A DNA stretch of 61,254 nt, from positions 1 to 61,254 of the forward strand of contig JBIITN010000010.1 of the NCBI GenBank assembly GCA_044340485.1, given 5' to 3'. A model generated the notes under the pieces. That model was not told where the DNA came from, ran no database searches, and was given only the letters and a program-made list of their open reading frames with translations. Source of the stretch: UBA2093 sp044340485 (lineage in GTDB: Bacteria > Actinomycetota > Acidimicrobiia > Acidimicrobiales > Ilumatobacteraceae). Below, piece after piece: positions 59,446 through 61,254 of the stretch. The translations under genes and the position numbers were made by a program. The first letter of the stretch is position 1, and each line of letters begins with the position of its first letter.

Positions 59446-59618
59446 CAACGTGACTGCATCTCACGGAATCTGCGGGCATTCTCCTGCATCTTCATGAGCA
59501 CATTTGCTGCATGAACCATCTCGCGCACACGCTCAGCCACTGTCAGATTGAGCTGTGCACGAATCTGACCCACATCGACGCCTCGTGCGTCTTCGTTCGG
59601 GTTCTTCCACTCGTCCAC
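59445..59618 (-). CDS. small putative antitoxin partner
   Basis: 57 aa from the GTG at 59618, 6 bases after TACACT (59630-59625). Reads (V)DEWKNPNEDARGVDVGQ then IRAQLNLTVAERVREMVHAA, a short helix-rich protein of a kind repeatedly encoded just before such nucleotidyltransferases. Longer in-frame readings lie in the ybaK remnant copy 2. Assigned by position and pairing only. Confidence 0.6.
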   Translation of the reverse strand: MDEWKNPNEDARGVDVGQIRAQLNLTVAERVREMVHAANVLMKMQENARRFREMQSR

Positions 59619-59624
59619 ACGGTA

Positions 59625-59630
59625 AGTGTA
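59625..59630 (-). promoter_or_regulatory. -10 element of the toxin-antitoxin-like pair
   Basis: Minus-strand TACACT, 6 bases before the GTG at 59618 and just beyond the end of ybaK remnant copy 2. Confidence 0.45.
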
Positions 59631-59641
59631 CGCCCCTGGTG

Positions 59642-59833
59642 TCACGTCCGTTTCAAGTCGGTGACGACGCCACCAGCGACACGCACGATGTCTGCTGGTG
59701 CAGCACCGAAGTTGTCGTTCCACGTTCCCGCTGCCGCCCACACTTCGTCGCATTACAACAAGTCCGAGTCCACGAAAACACGAAGCGGCTGCGGAAAATC
59801 AAACGGGGGCACGCCACCGTTTGGTTTAGGAAA
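59642..59833 (-). pseudogene. ybaK 3' remnant, copy 2
   Basis: Minus-strand frame reads GGVPPFDFPQPLRVFVDSDL, an internal TAA, then CDEVWAAAGTWNDNFGAAPA and DIVRVAGGVVTDLKRT and TGA. This is the C-terminal third of a YbaK/EbsC (aminoacyl-tRNA deacylase) protein with a premature stop. Bordered on the right by the palindrome GGTTTAGGAAACC. Confidence 0.8.
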
Positions 59834-59932
59834 CCCCACAAGACAGTCAACAAGGAAGTGATCAAAAAATCTTGAGGCATGTTTCGCCACCGTTGGCGGT
59901 ACGACACACCACTTAGATAAATAGGTAAATAA
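59834..59932. other. spacer after the DUF1566 gene
   Basis: No gene seen. Contains CGCC-AACGGT-GGCG (59887-59900 area), a small hairpin that could end the DUF1566 transcript, and an AT-rich run next to that gene's stop. Confidence 0.4.
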
Positions 59933-60859
59933 TTAAAAAGCCCGCACCGGACGGACGTAGATCTCGCTGAGCTTGCCGCCTTCGGGGGCCTGGTTCCCGT
60001 TTAAGAAGTACTGTCCCCACGCGGTGTTCGTACCGGTCTCAGACGAACTCCAATAGAAAGCAGAGGAAAACCCGCTAAAGGAAGCCTTATTTAAATACAG
60101 CTCGTCCAGCTCGTCTTTCGATGGCAAATGCCAATCAGTTTTGCCGTTGTTCGAATAGTCGGCAGCTAGCTGGATCGCACCCGAGATGCACACGCCATCA
60201 GCGGTTGTGGTGTTGGGCATACCAGAACCAATACCAGTAGCTGTCACGCCAAGACTGCTGCTTGTGTTGGAACACCATCTATGGGTTCCTGCGATATCTG
60301 CTGTGGCGGCCTCTAAATACTTACACGTCGTATTACAGGTAGACCCGGTTGATGTAAAAGGTGTGCTCGCCACATAAAACACCTTGCCACCTCCAGGCCC
60401 CGTGTCACCAAGTGCACACACACCACCAGTTGCACAAGAAGCGACCGCGATCGTTGTTGTTGTTGCAGCCGTTGTTGTACTGGTTGGTGCAACCGTTGTT
60501 GTAGTGGCGGAAGTTACCACAGTGAAAATTTTTGTTCTTGTTATTGCTTTTTGTTTTTTTGTCGCACGAATTTTCACTTGCACCAAGCATGTACCCGTTT
60601 TTTTGGTGACAATCATGCCCCCCACACGAGAGCATCCCGCCCGAGATACTTTCCAAGTCACAACCCCTCTTGAATTTGTTCTCCACACTGACGATGGTGA
60701 AATCTTTGAGGACGGGGATAGTGTCGATACTTTCCAGCTAAACGAAGGCGTATTCAATGCCGATACAACCTGAGCACTGGCAGCGGTACCACATAACAAC
60801 AACACAACAACAGATACCGACATCATTCGCCTCGACAACACCCGTTTAATCGTTCCCAT
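59933..60859 (-). CDS. secreted DUF1566 (Lcl C-terminal-like) protein
   Basis: 308 aa. A signal peptide (MMSVSVVVLLLCGTAASA) is followed by a Lys/Ser/Thr-rich beta segment with two cysteines, a Thr-rich stalk (TTTTVAPTSTTTAATTTT) and a C-terminal domain from GDTGPGGGKVFYV through NNGKTDWHLPSKDELDELY, FYWSSSE to YVRPVRAF, the DUF1566/Lcl signature. Likely a surface or adhesin-type protein. ATG 60859 (MGTIKRVLSRR) is 6 bases after TACGGT (60871-60866). Lies between ybaK remnants 2 and 3. Confidence 0.82.
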   Translation of the reverse strand: MGTIKRVLSRRMMSVSVVVLLLCGTAASAQVVSALNTPSFSWKVSTLSPSSKISPSSVWRTNSRGVVTWKVSRAGCSRVGGMIVTKKTGTCLVQVKIRATKKQKAITRTKIFTVVTSATTTTVAPTSTTTAATTTTIAVASCATGGVCALGDTGPGGGKVFYVASTPFTSTGSTCNTTCKYLEAATADIAGTHRWCSNTSSSLGVTATGIGSGMPNTTTADGVCISGAIQLAADYSNNGKTDWHLPSKDELDELYLNKASFSGFSSAFYWSSSETGTNTAWGQYFLNGNQAPEGGKLSEIYVRPVRAF

Positions 60860-60865
60860 TGAATA

Positions 60866-60871
60866 ACCGTA
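60866..60871 (-). promoter_or_regulatory. -10 element of the DUF1566 gene
   Basis: Minus-strand TACGGT, 6 bases before the ATG at 60859. Confidence 0.45.
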
Positions 60872-60958
60872 CACCTGTCAACAAGACATACCCATCCAAT
60901 GCACTCCACCACAAGATCTGTTTTCTAGCGACAAGTCCCACCAGGTTTTCTTTATTTT

Positions 60959-61141
60959 TTAAACACGTTTTAGGTCAGTGACCACGCCGCCGGCAACACG
61001 CACGATGTCAGCCGGTGCAGCACCGAACACGTCGTTCCATGTGCCCGCAGCGGCCCACACCTCGTCGTATTGCAACAAATCCGGATCAACGAACACTCGC
61101 AGTTGAGTTGTATGACCAAAGGGAGGCACGCCGCAATTGGT
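60959..61141 (-). pseudogene. ybaK 3' remnant, copy 3 (best preserved)
   Basis: Minus-strand frame: CGVPPFGHTTQLRVFVDPDL, LQYDEVWAAAGTWNDVFGA, APADIVRVAGGVVTDLKRV, TAA. This matches the C-terminal third of actinobacterial YbaK/EbsC proteins without internal stops, but a TAA at 61142-61144 closes the frame upstream and the N-terminal two thirds are absent. It lies 9 bases after the VOC gene stop. Confidence 0.8.
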
Positions 61142-61150
61142 TTAAGCAAC

Positions 61151-61254
61151 TCAACTCAAATAGTCAGCGCTATCCGCATAGAACTTGATTTCGATGATGT
61201 TCCCGCTGGGGTCTGCGAGTTTCCCTCCGAGTTTTCCGTTTAACTCGGCGTCGC
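61151..61254 (-). CDS. VOC/glyoxalase-family protein, 3' end only
   Basis: The last 34 codons are visible: DAELNGKLGGKLADPSGN then IIEIKFYADSADYLS and TGA. DPSGNIIEIKF is the C-terminal metal-site segment (Glu) of vicinal-oxygen-chelate proteins. The 5' part lies beyond the window. Confidence 0.7.
   Translation of the reverse strand, partial: DAELNGKLGGKLADPSGNIIEIKFYADSADYLS

Noticed and set aside
59445..59753. 102-aa start for the putative antitoxin
   Set aside because: The first 45 codons overlap ybaK remnant copy 2 in another frame; the GTG at 59618 has a -10 at the right spacing.
58872..59850. Integron attC sites at the cassette-like borders
   Set aside because: The border GTTTAGGAAAC lacks proper RYYYAAC and GTTRRRY cores, no integron integrase is in view, and the repeats read as ybaK coding sequence.
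60384..60773. Plus-strand valine-rich frame of 129 codons
   Set aside because: It is antisense to the Thr-rich stalk of the DUF1566 gene, whose low complexity keeps the opposite frame open.

Overview
The window looks like the chromosome of a moderate-GC actinobacterium, probably of the class Acidimicrobiia (inference). The grounds are gene order and gene starts. Blocks match actinobacterial synteny: recA / miaB-miaA-dapF-hflX / dapC / lexA-LysM-nrdR, and rpmB / DAK-recG / rsmD-coaD-sepIVA-DUF177-rpmF-plsX-acpP-rnc-mutM-smc-ftsY-ffh-rpsP-khpA-rimM-trmD-rplS-DUF2469-yraN. FtsY has an N-terminal membrane anchor, ribonucleotide reductase is the B12-dependent type, and many genes start without a Shine-Dalgarno sequence a few bases after a TANNNT hexamer.

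Layout. 1-10021 (minus) is a compact purine operon, purL-purQ-purC-purF-purDM-purN-guaB, mostly joined by ATGA/GTGA overlaps; it has a PurD-PurM fusion and a PurL with PurS-like domains at its N-terminus. 10123-13498 holds a nitroreductase-like protein, a phytoene-dehydrogenase-like oxidoreductase and NhaA. 13666-16491 is nrdJ; the 493 bp upstream carry an NrdR box and a cluster of DnaA-box-like sites. 16985-20031 is a divergent pair, a molybdopterin oxidoreductase and a RibD-like reductase. 20049-21838 is the nrdR / LysM protein / lexA SOS locus, with five LexA boxes in the divergent region. 21873-27539 is dapC, hflX, dapF, miaA and miaB. A large secreted protein lies where recX often is, followed by recA with its own SOS box.

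30525-35692 contains DUF983, a hemL-like aminotransferase, tRNA-His, tRNA-Lys, an RNA m5U methyltransferase, rpe and several small proteins. 35753-55917 (almost all minus) is the ribosome, tRNA modification, SRP, SMC, lipid and CoA housekeeping block. 56038-58308 (plus) is rpmB, a cold-shock-like small protein and GTP-dependent PEP carboxykinase, closed by a strong terminator.

58430-61254 is accessory. Three 3'-terminal remnants of a YbaK/EbsC-type deacylase gene, all in the same orientation, separate a membrane protein, a nucleotidyltransferase toxin-antitoxin-like pair, a secreted DUF1566/Lcl protein and the end of a VOC-family gene. This is the least ordinary architecture in the window.

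Limits: no database search or folding program was run. Family names come from motifs and gene order recognised by eye. Start codons were chosen from overlaps, Shine-Dalgarno matches or -10 spacing.
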